Assembly (NCBI RefSeq): GCF_000613185.1 | Contig: NZ_CCBB010000003.1 | Span: forward strand, 1,860,001 to 1,924,000 | Length of the DNA: 64,000 bases | Source: Mycolicibacterium cosmeticum | Lineage (GTDB): Bacteria; Actinomycetota; Actinomycetes; Mycobacteriales; Mycobacteriaceae | Direction of reading: 5' to 3' | Shown here: piece after piece, positions 1-8,353 of the stretch | Layout: the number at the start of each line of letters is the position of its first letter | Numbering within the stretch: the stretch's first letter is position 1 | Translations under genes and position numbers: made by a program | Notes under the pieces: model-generated | Seen by the model: the letters and a program-made list of their open reading frames with translations, nothing else | Databases searched by the model: none | Told to the model about the DNA's origin: nothing

Positions 1-401
1 AGCGACACCGAGTTGATGCAGTACCGCTGGTCGGTCGGGGTGGGGTAGCCCTCACCCTCGAAGACGTGGCCGAGGTGGCTGTGGCAGTTGGCGCACAGCA
101 CCTCCACGCGGGTCATCCCCAGTGAGTCGTCGCGGCGCAGGATCACCGCGTCGGAATTGGCCGGATCGAAGAAAGACGGCCAGCCGCAATGGGATTCGAA
201 CTTCTCGGTGCTGCGGAACAGCTCGGCCCCGCACGCCCGGCACTCGTAGACGCCGGGGGTCTTGGTATCGGTGTACTCACCGGTGAACGGGCGCTCGGTA
301 CCCGCGCGGCGCAGCACCGCGAACTCGGCGGCGGTGAGCTTGTCCCGCCACTCGTCATCGGTCAGCTGGATGCGGGGTGCCGGCAGTCCTGCGTCGCTCA
401 T
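1..401 (-). CDS. msrB: Peptide-methionine (R)-S-oxide reductase MsrB (3' end outside window)
   Basis: This enzyme reduces methionine-R-sulfoxide in oxidised proteins in the cytoplasm, using thioredoxin. About 133 codons are visible; the stop lies beyond the window's left edge. The translation shows both zinc-binding CxxC pairs (C54/C57 and C103/C106), the HCGWPSF substrate-pocket motif at residues 71-77, the HSHLGHVF segment and the catalytic cysteine C128 in RYCINS. The ATG at 401 overlaps the stop of aftC (ATGA), so the two genes are co-transcribed. The same aftC-msrB pairing is Rv2673-Rv2674 in M. tuberculosis. Confidence 0.96.
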   Translation of the reverse strand, partial: MSDAGLPAPRIQLTDDEWRDKLTAAEFAVLRRAGTERPFTGEYTDTKTPGVYECRACGAELFRSTEKFESHCGWPSFFDPANSDAVILRRDDSLGMTRVEVLCANCHSHLGHVFEGEGYPTPTDQRYCINSVS

Positions 402-1684
402 GTCGCCACGCTAGCGCGTGGCCGGTCCTCCGTCATCCAGGGCGGGTCGATGCCCGCGTCCAGCCGGTTCTCGGCCTTGGCGTCGGCGTAGCGGTAGTAG
501 AGCACGCAGAACACCACCACCAGCAGCAGCGACCAGCCGTAGGTGATCTTCATGTACTCCAGGAACCGTCCCGTGGTCGGCCAGCGCCACAGCAGCCAGC
601 GGTCCATGGTGAGGAAGCCGTACACGCCCAGCCAGGCCGGCCAGTTGCGCACCACCGAGTTGGGCAGCACCACCGTCATCAAGAACGGGAACAGCATCAT
701 CGAGTAGTAACCCTGTGCCAGGGACAGCACCAGCCACGACGCGATGAGCAGCACGCCCGAGGACGTCAGCATCCAGAACAGCGGATCGCGCACCCGGTAG
801 TACCGGTACAGCAGCCACAGGCTGACGACGGCCAGGATCACCGCGACCACCCGCAGCACCAGGATCAGCCACATCGGCAGGCCGTAGTAGATGCCGTTGC
901 CCAGGATCGACGAGTTGAAGTAGTCGCGGGTCTCGAGGATGTAGGGCACGGTGTTGCGCACGAAGCCCATCGGGTCGGCCGACAGCGGCCAGGCCACCGC
1001 GTTGAACACCAGCGGCACGGCGAACGCCGTCACCAGCGCGCGCCACTGCCGGTTCAGTACCGGCAGCAGCAGCAACGGCAGCAGCAGCGGTTTGACCACC
1101 AGCGTCAATCCGATCGCGGCGCCGGCCCACCACTGGTGGCCCACTTTCCCGGACAGCAGCCAGTAGAAGAACAGCACCTCGGCCAGCAGCAGGCAGCCGT
1201 TGATGTTGGTGAACACCAGTGTGTTGGTGACCGATTCGGTGCAGTACATGGCCAGCAGCAGGGCCGGCAGCGCCACCGAGGTCAGCGAGAACTTGAACAG
1301 CCGTACCAGAATGCAGGCCGCGATGATGACCGCCACCGAGTTGAACGCGACGAACCAGAACCGCGACGCGAACTCCGGTAGAAACCCGAAGGGCGCCAAC
1401 AGCAGCGTGCCGCCGGGCGGATACAGGTAGTGCGGATCGACGTAGTTGAAGTGCTCGTTGTAAATGTCCCAGTGCCGCCGGAAGTTGGACACCGCCCGGT
1501 ACACCGGCCCGAAATCGTCGGTGATGTAGCCGTTCGTGGACAGCACGTAGCTGCGGTGGATGATCGACATGACCGCGATCGGCCAGAGGGCCGCCCGGAC
1601 CACATTGGCGGTGGTGGGAGCGGACGTGCGAGGCCGAAAGACGCTCAGGATGATATCGGTTGGCGCCACCTGCGCACCGTACAC
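398..1684 (-). CDS. aftC: Alpha-(1->3)-arabinofuranosyltransferase AftC (GT87)
   Basis: This polytopic membrane enzyme adds alpha-1,3 branching arabinofuranose residues from decaprenyl-phosphoryl-arabinose to arabinogalactan and lipoarabinomannan. The 428-residue product is close to the 433 residues of M. tuberculosis AftC (Rv2673). An Asp-Asp pair (residues 56-57, in ITDDFGPVY) sits in the first extracytoplasmic loop, as in GT-C enzymes, and is followed by many hydrophobic helices. The start is GTG; no internal ATG upstream of the first helix fits better. Its order before msrB and after the lipoprotein hydrolase matches M. tuberculosis. Confidence 0.93.
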   Translation of the reverse strand: MYGAQVAPTDIILSVFRPRTSAPTTANVVRAALWPIAVMSIIHRSYVLSTNGYITDDFGPVYRAVSNFRRHWDIYNEHFNYVDPHYLYPPGGTLLLAPFGFLPEFASRFWFVAFNSVAVIIAACILVRLFKFSLTSVALPALLLAMYCTESVTNTLVFTNINGCLLLAEVLFFYWLLSGKVGHQWWAGAAIGLTLVVKPLLLPLLLLPVLNRQWRALVTAFAVPLVFNAVAWPLSADPMGFVRNTVPYILETRDYFNSSILGNGIYYGLPMWLILVLRVVAVILAVVSLWLLYRYYRVRDPLFWMLTSSGVLLIASWLVLSLAQGYYSMMLFPFLMTVVLPNSVVRNWPAWLGVYGFLTMDRWLLWRWPTTGRFLEYMKITYGWSLLLVVVFCVLYYRYADAKAENRLDAGIDPPWMTEDRPRASVAT

Positions 1685-1704
1685 TGCAGCGCGCCGGGCT
1701 CCGT

Positions 1705-3279
1705 TCAGGCGGGGCAGAACGTGTCGGTCTCGGGCAGCTTGCCGGTATCCAGATAGCCGAGCACCGGCGGCAACGCGCAGGGCGAGTAGATCGTCGCGCC
1801 GTGGCCGATGCCCTGCCAGATCACCCGACGGCTGGTGGCGCCGGCGTTGATGATGGTCGCGGCCACCGCGGCGACGCCCTCGTTGCCGATGATCGGGTCG
1901 TTCTGGACGCCGAGCAGCAGTACCGGAATCTTGAGGTCCTTGGGGTCCTTCGGGGCGTTGCCACTGGGCCAGCTCAGGCAGTTCACCATGCGCAGCGCAC
2001 CGACACCGCCGAACTGCGGGTAGAGCTTCGGCCAGGCGACGACCAGCTCGCGCACCCGGTCGGGGGTGGGCCGGTTGAGGGCGTCGCTGCAGCCGTTGAC
2101 GAACTGGCCGTCGGTCTGGCGCATCGCGTCGGCCTGGCTGATCAGATCGTTCAGGCCGCCGGCGTCACCGCCGCGGGCCGCGGCGAGCGCGCCGGCCACC
2201 GCGTTGGTGGCGGCCACCCGGTCACCCCGCGGGAAGGCCAGTGCGGTGCTGATGGCGTCGGCGACGGCGGCGACGCTGGCACCGCCGGGTCCGTTGCCGG
2301 CGCGGGCGGCGGCCAGGATCGCGTCGACGGCGCCCTTGGGGTCGGGCCCGAGCGGGCAGTTGACGGCGGCGCACTGGGCGGCGAAGGCGTCCAGTGCGGC
2401 CTGCTGACCCTTCACCTTCTGTTCGGCGGTGGCCTCGGCGTTGATCGCCAGCGGCAGCGGCGAATCCAGCACCAGGCGCGACACCTTGTTCGGGTGCGAC
2501 CCGGCGTAGGCCAGCGCGACCTGGGCCCCGTTGCCGATGCCGAGCAGGGCTATGGTGTCTACGTTCCAGGTGCTGCGCAGTCGTTCGATGTCCTCGGCGG
2601 CGTGTGCGTTGTCGTAGGCCGAGTCGCCGGGGGCGATGGTGTCGGTGCAGCTGGTGGTGGCGGTTTGGGCGATGGCGCTCAGGTTGGCCACCGGATCGTC
2701 ACCGGACTCGAACTGGGCCTGGTCGATCATCTCCTGGCGGTCGTAGGCGTCGCGGCAGTTGATGGCCGCCGAGGTGCCGGTGCCGCGGCGGTCCACCGCG
2801 ACGATCGGGTGCGTCTTGAGCACGTCGGTGCCGCTGCGGCTCAGCCAGGCGGGCAGCTGGATCGACGACGGCAGGTCGGTGCCGGTGGTCATCACCAACG
2901 GTCCGGCGTCGGCGGGGGTGTCGGCCCGCGACGCCCGCACTACGCCGATCTCGAGGGTGCCGTTGGCGCCGCTGATCGGGTCGAGGTCGGCCTCGAAGGC
3001 GGTGCACTCCAGCTTGACGCCGGGCACCGGCGCCACCGCGGCCGTGCTGAACGTCTGCGCCGTGCAGTCCCGCCAGCCCTGCAGGTCGTTCTTGGGGGCG
3101 GCGATCGGGGGCGGCCCGGCCACCGTGCTGGTGGTCGGGGGCTGGCCCTGCGGGTGGGCGCCGGAGTCGGTGGCGTAGCGCGGGTTTGCGGCCAGCAAGG
3201 GAGCGCACGAGGTGAGCAGCATGACGGTCACACCCAGACCGATGGCCGCAAGTGGACGCATTCCCGGGGCCGTACGCAT
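1705..3279 (-). CDS. Lipoprotein, TAP-like alpha/beta hydrolase (Rv2672 type) lacking the nucleophile serine
   Basis: A 524-residue exported protein homologous to M. tuberculosis Rv2672, annotated there as a secreted protease. The ATG at 3279 is chosen because it gives a short n-region, a hydrophobic core and a lipobox (LLTSC, lipid-modified C25). The body resembles S33 tripeptidyl-aminopeptidases: an RRGTG oxyanion region, a nucleophile-elbow strand, an acid site in GVQNDP and a histidine in GIGHG near the C-terminus. At the elbow, where the family has G-x-S-x-G, this protein reads GIGNG (residues 247-251), so the usual serine is absent. It may be non-catalytic or use another residue. It lies 20 bp upstream of aftC. 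Confidence 0.85.
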   Translation of the reverse strand: MRTAPGMRPLAAIGLGVTVMLLTSCAPLLAANPRYATDSGAHPQGQPPTTSTVAGPPPIAAPKNDLQGWRDCTAQTFSTAAVAPVPGVKLECTAFEADLDPISGANGTLEIGVVRASRADTPADAGPLVMTTGTDLPSSIQLPAWLSRSGTDVLKTHPIVAVDRRGTGTSAAINCRDAYDRQEMIDQAQFESGDDPVANLSAIAQTATTSCTDTIAPGDSAYDNAHAAEDIERLRSTWNVDTIALLGIGNGAQVALAYAGSHPNKVSRLVLDSPLPLAINAEATAEQKVKGQQAALDAFAAQCAAVNCPLGPDPKGAVDAILAAARAGNGPGGASVAAVADAISTALAFPRGDRVAATNAVAGALAAARGGDAGGLNDLISQADAMRQTDGQFVNGCSDALNRPTPDRVRELVVAWPKLYPQFGGVGALRMVNCLSWPSGNAPKDPKDLKIPVLLLGVQNDPIIGNEGVAAVAATIINAGATSRRVIWQGIGHGATIYSPCALPPVLGYLDTGKLPETDTFCPA

Positions 3280-3319
3280 GCCGACCACAGTAGCGATGGT
3301 CAGCGCCTGCACTTGTGCA

Positions 3320-4096
3320 CTAGCGGCTGTAGCGCGTGTACAGGTAGCCCTGCGAATCGGTGAGCACATGCCGGGGCTGCAGGCGGTGCAGCGCCTCGCG
3401 CGGGCTGTCGGTGACGCGTTTGGCGGTGCCGCCGACGACGAACGGGGCGATGGTCAGGCACAGCTCGTCGAGCAGGTCGGCGGCGATGAAGGTGCCGAGC
3501 AGGCTGGGGCCGCCCTCGGTCAGCACCCTGGTCAGCCCGAGGCGGCCCAGGGCGGCGACCATGGCGTGCGGGTCCACCTCGTCGGGGTCGCCGGCCGAGC
3601 AGTCGTGCACCTCGGCCAGCCCGGCCAGCCGGCCGCGCGCACCGCCGGCCGCGTTGTGCGAGGTGAGCACCAGCGGCGGCACCTCGGTGTGGGTGAACAC
3701 CAGCAGATCGTTGTCCAGATGACCGGACCGGGTGACGATGGCGATGGGCGGGACCTCGGCCTGGCCACGGCTCTGGCGCCGGGCGCGTTCACCGGCGCCC
3801 AGGTGGGCCCCGGAGTAGTTCTCGGTGCGCACCGTGCCCGCACCCACCACGACGACGTCGGCGAGTTCCCGCATCACCCCGAACAGCGCCCGGTCGCCGG
3901 CCCCACCCAGCCCGCCGGAGCGTCCGCCGGTGGTGGCGGCACCGTCCAGGCTGGTGATGAAGTTGGCCCGGACCCAGCAGTCGGTGAGCCCGTCCGGATA
4001 CGCGTAATGCTCGGCGAGCTGGCCGTCGGTGGTGCTCCCGGTGGGTTGCAGTGTTGTGAGTTCTGTCCCAGCGGCGGCATCCGGCATGGGGATCAT
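3320..4096 (-). CDS. ribD: RibD C-terminal-like reductase (Rv2671 type)
   Basis: A 258-residue NADPH-dependent reductase with the RibD_C (dihydrofolate-reductase-like) fold and no deaminase domain. Visible motifs are the substrate loop NFITSLDGAAT, the VGAGTVRTENY stretch and the glycine-rich LTEGGPSLLG near the cofactor site. M. tuberculosis Rv2671 has the same architecture; it is linked to para-aminosalicylate resistance and reported to have dihydrofolate reductase activity, so a role in folate rather than riboflavin metabolism is likely. The ATG at 4087 is an alternative start. It is divergent from the ATPase gene, with a very short shared promoter region. Confidence 0.9.
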   Translation of the reverse strand: MIPMPDAAAGTELTTLQPTGSTTDGQLAEHYAYPDGLTDCWVRANFITSLDGAATTGGRSGGLGGAGDRALFGVMRELADVVVVGAGTVRTENYSGAHLGAGERARRQSRGQAEVPPIAIVTRSGHLDNDLLVFTHTEVPPLVLTSHNAAGGARGRLAGLAEVHDCSAGDPDEVDPHAMVAALGRLGLTRVLTEGGPSLLGTFIAADLLDELCLTIAPFVVGGTAKRVTDSPREALHRLQPRHVLTDSQGYLYTRYSR

Positions 4097-4122
4097 TGCA
4101 GCACGTCGATAGGGTGCACGAC

Positions 4123-5160
4123 ATGCAAAGCGGCGAAGGTGTCGAAGCTCTGGTGGATCGGCACCCCAAGGTCACGCCGGAACAGCTGGTGGCGCGGCTG
4201 GTTCCGCCGCCGACGTTCGCCGATGTCAGCTTCGACACCTACCGGCCCGATCCGGCCGAGCCGTCGCAGGCCGAGGCCGTGGTGAAGTGCCGCTCGTTCT
4301 GCGAGCAGGCGCTGGCGCGGCGGGCCGGCAAGAAGAAACTGTTCGGCAAGCGTGAGGTGCTGCCCGGGGTGGGGGTGTACCTGGATGGCGGGTTCGGCGT
4401 CGGCAAGACCCACCTGCTGGCCTCGACCTATTACGCCCTGTCGGCGGCCGACGTGGCGCCGACCGCGTTCGCGACGTTCGGCGAGCTGACGCAGCTGGCC
4501 GGGGTGTTCGGTTTCACCGAGTGCATCGATCTGCTGGCCGACTACGTGGTGGTGTGCATCGACGAGTTCGAACTCGACGATCCGGGCAACACCACGCTGA
4601 TCTCGCGGTTGCTCTCGGCACTGGTGGAGCGCGGGGTGTCGATCGCGGCCACCTCCAACACGCTGCCCGAGCAGCTGGGTGAGGGCCGGTTCGCCGCGCA
4701 GGATTTCCTGCGCGAAATCAACACGCTGGCGGCGATCTTCACCACGGTGCGGGTGGAGGGTCCCGACTACCGGCACCGCGGACTGCCGCCCGCGCCCGAA
4801 CCGCTGTCCGACGATGACGTGCGGGCCCGTGCCCAAGGGGTGCCCGGGGCGACGCTGGACGATTTCGACGCGTTGTGCGCGCACCTGGCCACCATGCACC
4901 CGTCGCGCTATCACGCGCTGATCGACGGGGTGCGCGAGGTGTTCATCACCGGGGTGCACCCGATCGAGGACCAGAGCGTGGCGCTGCGGTTGGTGTCACT
5001 GACCGACCGGCTCTACGACGAAGGTATCCCGGTGCTGGCGTCGGGCACCAAGCTGGACACCATCTTCAGCGCCGAGATGCTGGCCGGCGGTTTCCGCAAG
5101 AAGTACCTGCGGGCCACCTCGCGCCTGCTGGCACTGACCGCGGCCGCGCAGAACGCCTAG
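4123..5160 (+). CDS. zapE: AFG1/ZapE-family ATPase (Rv2670c type)
   Basis: A 345-residue cytoplasmic P-loop ATPase. Walker A is GFGVGKTH (about residues 90-97) and Walker B is VVCIDEFEL (about 143-151). The SNTLPEQLGEGRF stretch is typical of the AFG1/ZapE family, which binds FtsZ in proteobacteria and handles misfolded proteins in mitochondria; the mycobacterial role is not established. The ATG at 4123 is chosen because AGGG lies 8 nt upstream. GTG 4114 and ATG 4096 are in frame but would intrude on the divergent ribD start. The symbol follows the family name only. Confidence 0.85.
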   Translation: MQSGEGVEALVDRHPKVTPEQLVARLVPPPTFADVSFDTYRPDPAEPSQAEAVVKCRSFCEQALARRAGKKKLFGKREVLPGVGVYLDGGFGVGKTHLLASTYYALSAADVAPTAFATFGELTQLAGVFGFTECIDLLADYVVVCIDEFELDDPGNTTLISRLLSALVERGVSIAATSNTLPEQLGEGRFAAQDFLREINTLAAIFTTVRVEGPDYRHRGLPPAPEPLSDDDVRARAQGVPGATLDDFDALCAHLATMHPSRYHALIDGVREVFITGVHPIEDQSVALRLVSLTDRLYDEGIPVLASGTKLDTIFSAEMLAGGFRKKYLRATSRLLALTAAAQNA

Positions 5161-5192
5161 CGGAGCGCAGGAGCGCAGCGACCCGGGAATTG

Positions 5193-5717
5193 TTACAGCG
5201 CCCGCACCATGACGTAGTCGTTCTCGACGTGCTCGCCGAGCCGAAAGGTCTTGGTACCGCTGACCGAGAATCCCGCTTTGGCGTAGAAGCATTGGGCCCG
5301 TTGGTTTTCCTGGTTGACGCCCAACCAGACACAGGCCGCGCCCAGCGCCGCGGCGCGCTTCAGCACCTCGGTCATCAGCGCCGTCGACACGCCGGCGCCG
5401 TGCACGTCGGGCAGCGCGTACATCTTGGACAGCTCGACTGCCGGCCGCAGGGGCACCGCCGCCGCCACGCCTGCGTCGTCGGGCGCCCCGCGAATCAGCA
5501 TGGCGTAGCCCAGGATTCGGGCGTCGTCGCGGGCCAGCAGCACCACCCGCTGCGGGTCGTCGAGGTGGCCCGCGAAGTGGTCGGCGGACAGGTTGGCGGC
5601 GATGAACGCGGCGACGTTGGCGGGCGACACCGCGGGCGGGCAGGCCAGCGGGAAGGTGGTCGCGGCGACCTGCGCCAGTTCGGACAGATCTGCGGGGCCG
5701 GCCGGCTCGACGTGCAC
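5193..5717 (-). CDS. GNAT-family N-acetyltransferase (Rv2669 type)
   Basis: A 174-residue acetyl-CoA-dependent N-acetyltransferase; the substrate cannot be deduced. The GNAT signature is visible: a beta4 strand ending in ELSKMYALP, then the acetyl-CoA loop (VHGAGVSTALM, in place of Q/RxxGxG/A), and a C-terminal NQRAQCFYAKAGF motif. The start is GTG at 5717, 5 nt after the stop of the upstream secreted protein gene, so the two probably share a transcript. Position and length match Rv2669. Upstream in-frame sequence has no acetyltransferase character and overlaps the neighbouring gene. Confidence 0.88.
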   Translation of the reverse strand: MHVEPAGPADLSELAQVAATTFPLACPPAVSPANVAAFIAANLSADHFAGHLDDPQRVVLLARDDARILGYAMLIRGAPDDAGVAAAVPLRPAVELSKMYALPDVHGAGVSTALMTEVLKRAAALGAACVWLGVNQENQRAQCFYAKAGFSVSGTKTFRLGEHVENDYVMVRAL

Positions 5718-5722
5718 GGTCC

Positions 5723-6277
5723 CTACGGTAGCGGGGTGCCCGGCTGCCAGATGTTCCACTGCGCCAGGTGCGTGCCGGTCTGCGGGTTGAGCATCACCAC
5801 GTTGGTCACCAGACCGCGGTAGACGTCCCAGTACACCGCGCCGTTCACGGTCGAGCCCGGGGGAGCGTTGAGCAGTGCGGTCTCCAGCGCGTCCGGGGCG
5901 TCGGTGTGCTTGGCGGTGTACGCGTCGGCGTACGGGGTGACACCGCTGAAGGTGGTGCTGATGGAGAGCTGGTACGGGTTCGGCGCGGAGATGACGTGCA
6001 CCGTGATCGGCGCCTTCCACGGCCCGCCGGTGGCTCGCCAGCGCGGCGAACCGTTCCAGCCCCAGCCCGGCGGGACGTCGGTGGGCACTACGTCGTGCAC
6101 GGTGACATCGGCGGCGAAATCGCCGAACCGCACGTGCAACGTGTCACCCAGATTGCCGATCGGGGCGATGGCGTCGGTGAACTTCGGTGCCGCCGATGCC
6201 TGCGGCGCCAGCCCGAACGCCATCGCCGCCGTCAATCCAGCAATCATTGCCGCCATCGCGCGAAGCATGTCTGGCAT
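5723..6277 (-). CDS. Secreted MPT63/DUF1942-like protein (Rv2668 type)
   Basis: A 184-residue exported protein with a classical signal peptide and likely cleavage after ASA near residue 29. The mature part has the beta-rich pattern of DUF1942/MPT63-like proteins: a hydrophobic TLHVRFGDF strand and a C-terminal WNIWQPG segment. These proteins have an immunoglobulin-like fold and no known enzymatic role. The ATG at 6268 is an alternative start with an equally good signal peptide. It matches Rv2668 in position and directly precedes the acetyltransferase gene. Confidence 0.83.
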   Translation of the reverse strand: MPDMLRAMAAMIAGLTAAMAFGLAPQASAAPKFTDAIAPIGNLGDTLHVRFGDFAADVTVHDVVPTDVPPGWGWNGSPRWRATGGPWKAPITVHVISAPNPYQLSISTTFSGVTPYADAYTAKHTDAPDALETALLNAPPGSTVNGAVYWDVYRGLVTNVVMLNPQTGTHLAQWNIWQPGTPLP

Positions 6278-6308
6278 CTTGGCACATGCCTTCGCGCGCG
6301 TCGGAGGT

Positions 6309-6734
6309 TTAGTCGACCCAGGGGCCGTGCCCGCCCACCGCGTCGATGCGGATCCTGGTCAGGAAGCCGTCGGGGGCGTCCGCGGGCGGGAAGTGTTCGG
6401 CGGAGCCGAGCAGCGCGGTCGCCAGGTCCTTGAGCAGTTCGGGGGCGCCGCCCTCGACGATGCGCGCGGTCCCGTTCACCGACAGGTACTCGCGCTGCTG
6501 TCCGGGTTTGGGCGGAGCCAGGATGGTCAGCGCCACGTTCGGGTTGCGGCGCACGTTGCGAACCTTCTTGTAGGCGTCGGACAGGTGCGCGGATACCAGT
6601 TCGTCGCCGTCGGGGGTGGATTGCAGCGCAACCCACACCACCGACACCTGCGGGGTGCCGTCCGGGTTGATGGTGACCAGCGTGGCGTCGGCGCCCGCCC
6701 CGATCAGTGTGCGTGCGGCTTCGTTGAGTGTCAT
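6309..6734 (-). CDS. PPOX-class F420-dependent/FMN-binding oxidoreductase
   Basis: A 141-residue split-barrel flavin or deazaflavin protein of the pyridoxamine-5'-phosphate-oxidase-like superfamily. Features typical of the Rv1155-like group are the N-terminal TLVTINPDGTPQVSVVWV strands, the KKVRNVRRNPNVALTI segment that contacts the cofactor phosphate, and a C-terminal RIRIDAVGGHGPW strand. The members known from mycobacteria often use F420H2. The substrate is unknown. It lies 8 nt downstream of clpC2 on the same strand, so the two are probably co-transcribed. Confidence 0.85.
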   Translation of the reverse strand: MTLNEAARTLIGAGADATLVTINPDGTPQVSVVWVALQSTPDGDELVSAHLSDAYKKVRNVRRNPNVALTILAPPKPGQQREYLSVNGTARIVEGGAPELLKDLATALLGSAEHFPPADAPDGFLTRIRIDAVGGHGPWVD

Positions 6735-6742
6735 GGCATTCT

Positions 6743-7471
6743 CTACTCCGCGGCGCCGGAATTCATTCCCGACAGGGAGGACAGCAGCGACACCAGATCG
6801 GTCTCGGCGCGTTCTTTGTCGATGCCGACGCGGTGCAGCGGGCCGGTGCCATCCTCGGACTCCAGCAGTGCGAGCAGGATGTGCTCGGTGCCGATGTAGT
6901 TGTGTCCCAAGCGAAGTGCCTCGCGGAAGGTCAGCTCCAGCACCTTCTTGGCGGGCCCGCTGAAGGGCACCAGGCTCAGCTTCTCACCGGTGTCGGCGGG
7001 CAGGCGGACCGCGTCGCGCACGGCGGCCGGGGTGATGTCCTGCGCCTTGACAACGGCGATGCCCAGCGAGCCCTCGTCGCCGAGCAGGCCCAGGATGAGG
7101 TGGTCGGGGGTGATCTCGGTGTTGCCGGCGTCGCGCGCGGCGTCCTGGGCGGCGACGATCGCGGCCCGCGCGCGGGGGGTGAAGCGGGCGAAACCCTCGT
7201 TCGGGTCGATGGTGTCGGCCTTGGGGACGAAGCGCTTCTGCGCGGCCTGTTTGGTGACGCCCATGCGGGCGCCGATATCGGTCCAGGACGCGCCGGAGCG
7301 CCGGGCCTGGTCGACGAAGTGGCCGATGAGGTGATCGGCCACCTCACCGAGGTGTTCGGCGGCCAGCATCGCGTCGGTGAGTTGGTCGAGTGCGTCGTCG
7401 TGGACCGACTTGATGGCGCGGATCAGGGTGTCGAGGCTGACGGAGGACGTGGGCGACGGTGTATCGGTCAT
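6743..7471 (-). CDS. clpC2: ClpC2: HTH plus Clp N-domain protein without ATPase modules
   Basis: A 242-residue homologue of M. tuberculosis Rv2667. A helix-turn-helix-like segment (about residues 62-81, SWTDIGARMGVTKQAAQKRF) precedes a double Clp_N repeat (about 95-235: TPDHLILGLLG and GTEHILLALLE). There are no Walker motifs. Published work on mycobacterial ClpC2 describes it as a decoy that protects ClpC1 from cyclomarin-type antibiotics and as transcriptionally autoregulated. The ATG at 7471 sits exactly at the predicted transcription start, so the mRNA is probably leaderless. Two perfect palindromes cover its promoter (see the operator entries). Confidence 0.93.
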   Translation of the reverse strand: MTDTPSPTSSVSLDTLIRAIKSVHDDALDQLTDAMLAAEHLGEVADHLIGHFVDQARRSGASWTDIGARMGVTKQAAQKRFVPKADTIDPNEGFARFTPRARAAIVAAQDAARDAGNTEITPDHLILGLLGDEGSLGIAVVKAQDITPAAVRDAVRLPADTGEKLSLVPFSGPAKKVLELTFREALRLGHNYIGTEHILLALLESEDGTGPLHRVGIDKERAETDLVSLLSSLSGMNSGAAE

Positions 7472-7506
7472 GCGTCAACCCTAGGTTGACTCTGGCTCGT
7501 CGTCAA
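7472..7506 (-). promoter_or_regulatory. clpC2 core promoter (leaderless)
   Basis: Read on the minus strand: TTGACG (-35) at 7506-7501, a 17-nt spacer (7500-7484), TAGGGT (-10, TANNNT class) at 7483-7478, then 6 nt and the A of the clpC2 ATG at 7471. This is near-consensus sigma-A spacing with +1 at the start codon. Confidence 0.8.
7474..7490. promoter_or_regulatory. Palindromic operator 1 of clpC2 (GTCAACC-N3-GGTTGAC)
   Basis: A perfect 7-bp inverted repeat, GTCAACC CTA GGTTGAC, embedding the predicted -10 element of clpC2. Binding here would block RNA polymerase directly. Together with the identical repeat at 7502-7518 it is the obvious candidate site for the HTH of ClpC2. Confidence 0.78.
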
Positions 7507-7518
7507 CCACTGGTTGAC
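7502..7518. promoter_or_regulatory. Palindromic operator 2 of clpC2 (GTCAACC-N3-GGTTGAC)
   Basis: A second perfect inverted repeat with the same 7-bp arms and a different 3-bp centre (ACT), 28 bp from operator 1. It contains the predicted -35 hexamer of clpC2. It also lies 40 bp upstream of the divergent small membrane protein gene, so it may affect both directions. Confidence 0.78.
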
Positions 7519-7557
7519 GACACGCGCGTGGTCGGCGCGGCGGCCTACTGTGGAGGC

Positions 7558-7743
7558 GTGCGTTACTTCGTGATCGGTATCGGCGTGGTGCTGGCGTTCT
7601 TCGGGACGGTGTGGGCCCTGCAGGGCTTCGGTGCGTTACAGGGCAGTCCGATGAGCAACACCACCACGTGGTCGATCATCGGTCCGATCACCGCGCTGAT
7701 CGGCGTCGGAATCGCGGTCTATGCGTGGCGCCTGCGCAAGTAG
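7558..7743 (+). CDS. Small two-helix membrane protein
   Basis: A 61-residue predicted inner-membrane protein with two hydrophobic helices: residues about 4-20 (FVIGIGVVLAFFGTVWAL) and about 37-55 (IIGPITALIGVGIAVYAW). A polar loop separates them and the C-terminus is basic (RLRK). The GTG at 7558 is chosen because the protein starts directly at the first helix. GGAGG lies only 1 nt upstream, while TACTGT at 7547-7552 could be a -10 of a leaderless transcript. It is divergent from clpC2. Function unknown. Confidence 0.7.
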   Translation: MRYFVIGIGVVLAFFGTVWALQGFGALQGSPMSNTTTWSIIGPITALIGVGIAVYAWRLRK

Positions 7744-7746
7744 CGG

Positions 7747-8244
7747 CTAACGACGTTGTCGCGCAGGTAGATTCGCCAGCGCCTCGTCGATCTGCCGGAC
7801 CTTTTCCAAGTCGACACCCCACGGGTGCTCGACGCCGACGCGGCGGTCCAGGTCCCACAGCACGCACTGCTCGCCGGGTTCGGCGACCAACGACCACGCG
7901 ATGACGGTGCGGCGCAACTGCTCGGCCATCGAGTCCGCGGTGGCCGGCGTGTCGCCATCCGGGTGGTGGTGCAGGAAGCGGCCGTAGGCTCGGTCGCAGA
8001 ATGCGGCGTAGCGGGCGGTGCACAGGATCAGGCCGTGCCAGGCCTCGTCGACGGCGTGCGAGGGCATCCCGATCACCTGGTTGTCGCGCAGTGCTGCGCC
8101 GCAGCACCGAAGCCATTGGCGCAGACCGGTTTCGACAAGGTCGCGCGGTTGCCACGGGCACGTCTTGAACACCGCGTCGGGCAGCTCCAGGGCGGCGACG
8201 GCGGCGGCCGTCTGCCCGGGGTGGTGTCGGCGCTGCGTTCGCAC
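7747..8244 (-). CDS. Conserved hypothetical protein with HxVDxxWH motif
   Basis: A 165-residue protein without signal peptide or membrane helix. The centre reads HAVDEAWHGLILCTARYAAFCDRAYG followed by FLHH, resembling the histidine-rich motif of plant and bacterial glycine-rich-domain (DUF1399-like) proteins, which could bind a metal. The GTG at 8244 is preferred because TATCGT (8256-8251 on the minus strand) stands exactly 6 nt upstream, giving a leaderless transcript. Its 3' end abuts the convergent small membrane protein gene. Function unknown. Confidence 0.72.
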   Translation of the reverse strand: MRTQRRHHPGQTAAAVAALELPDAVFKTCPWQPRDLVETGLRQWLRCCGAALRDNQVIGMPSHAVDEAWHGLILCTARYAAFCDRAYGRFLHHHPDGDTPATADSMAEQLRRTVIAWSLVAEPGEQCVLWDLDRRVGVEHPWGVDLEKVRQIDEALANLPARQRR

Positions 8245-8353
8245 AGTCCCACGATAGTGCTCACAACGGGCCGGCGGTCGCCGTGAACACATCGTGACAC
8301 GCTGGTGAATCGGGCGCTGTGTCCGGGAAATAACCGTCTGACACCGTGCGCTG

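Noticed and set aside
377..3363. Long plus-strand reading frames opposite aftC and the lipoprotein hydrolase (334 and 567 codons)
   Set aside because: They mirror real genes in a high-GC genome, are rich in Arg, Gly, His and Gln, have no domains, and the opposite strand encodes clear family members.
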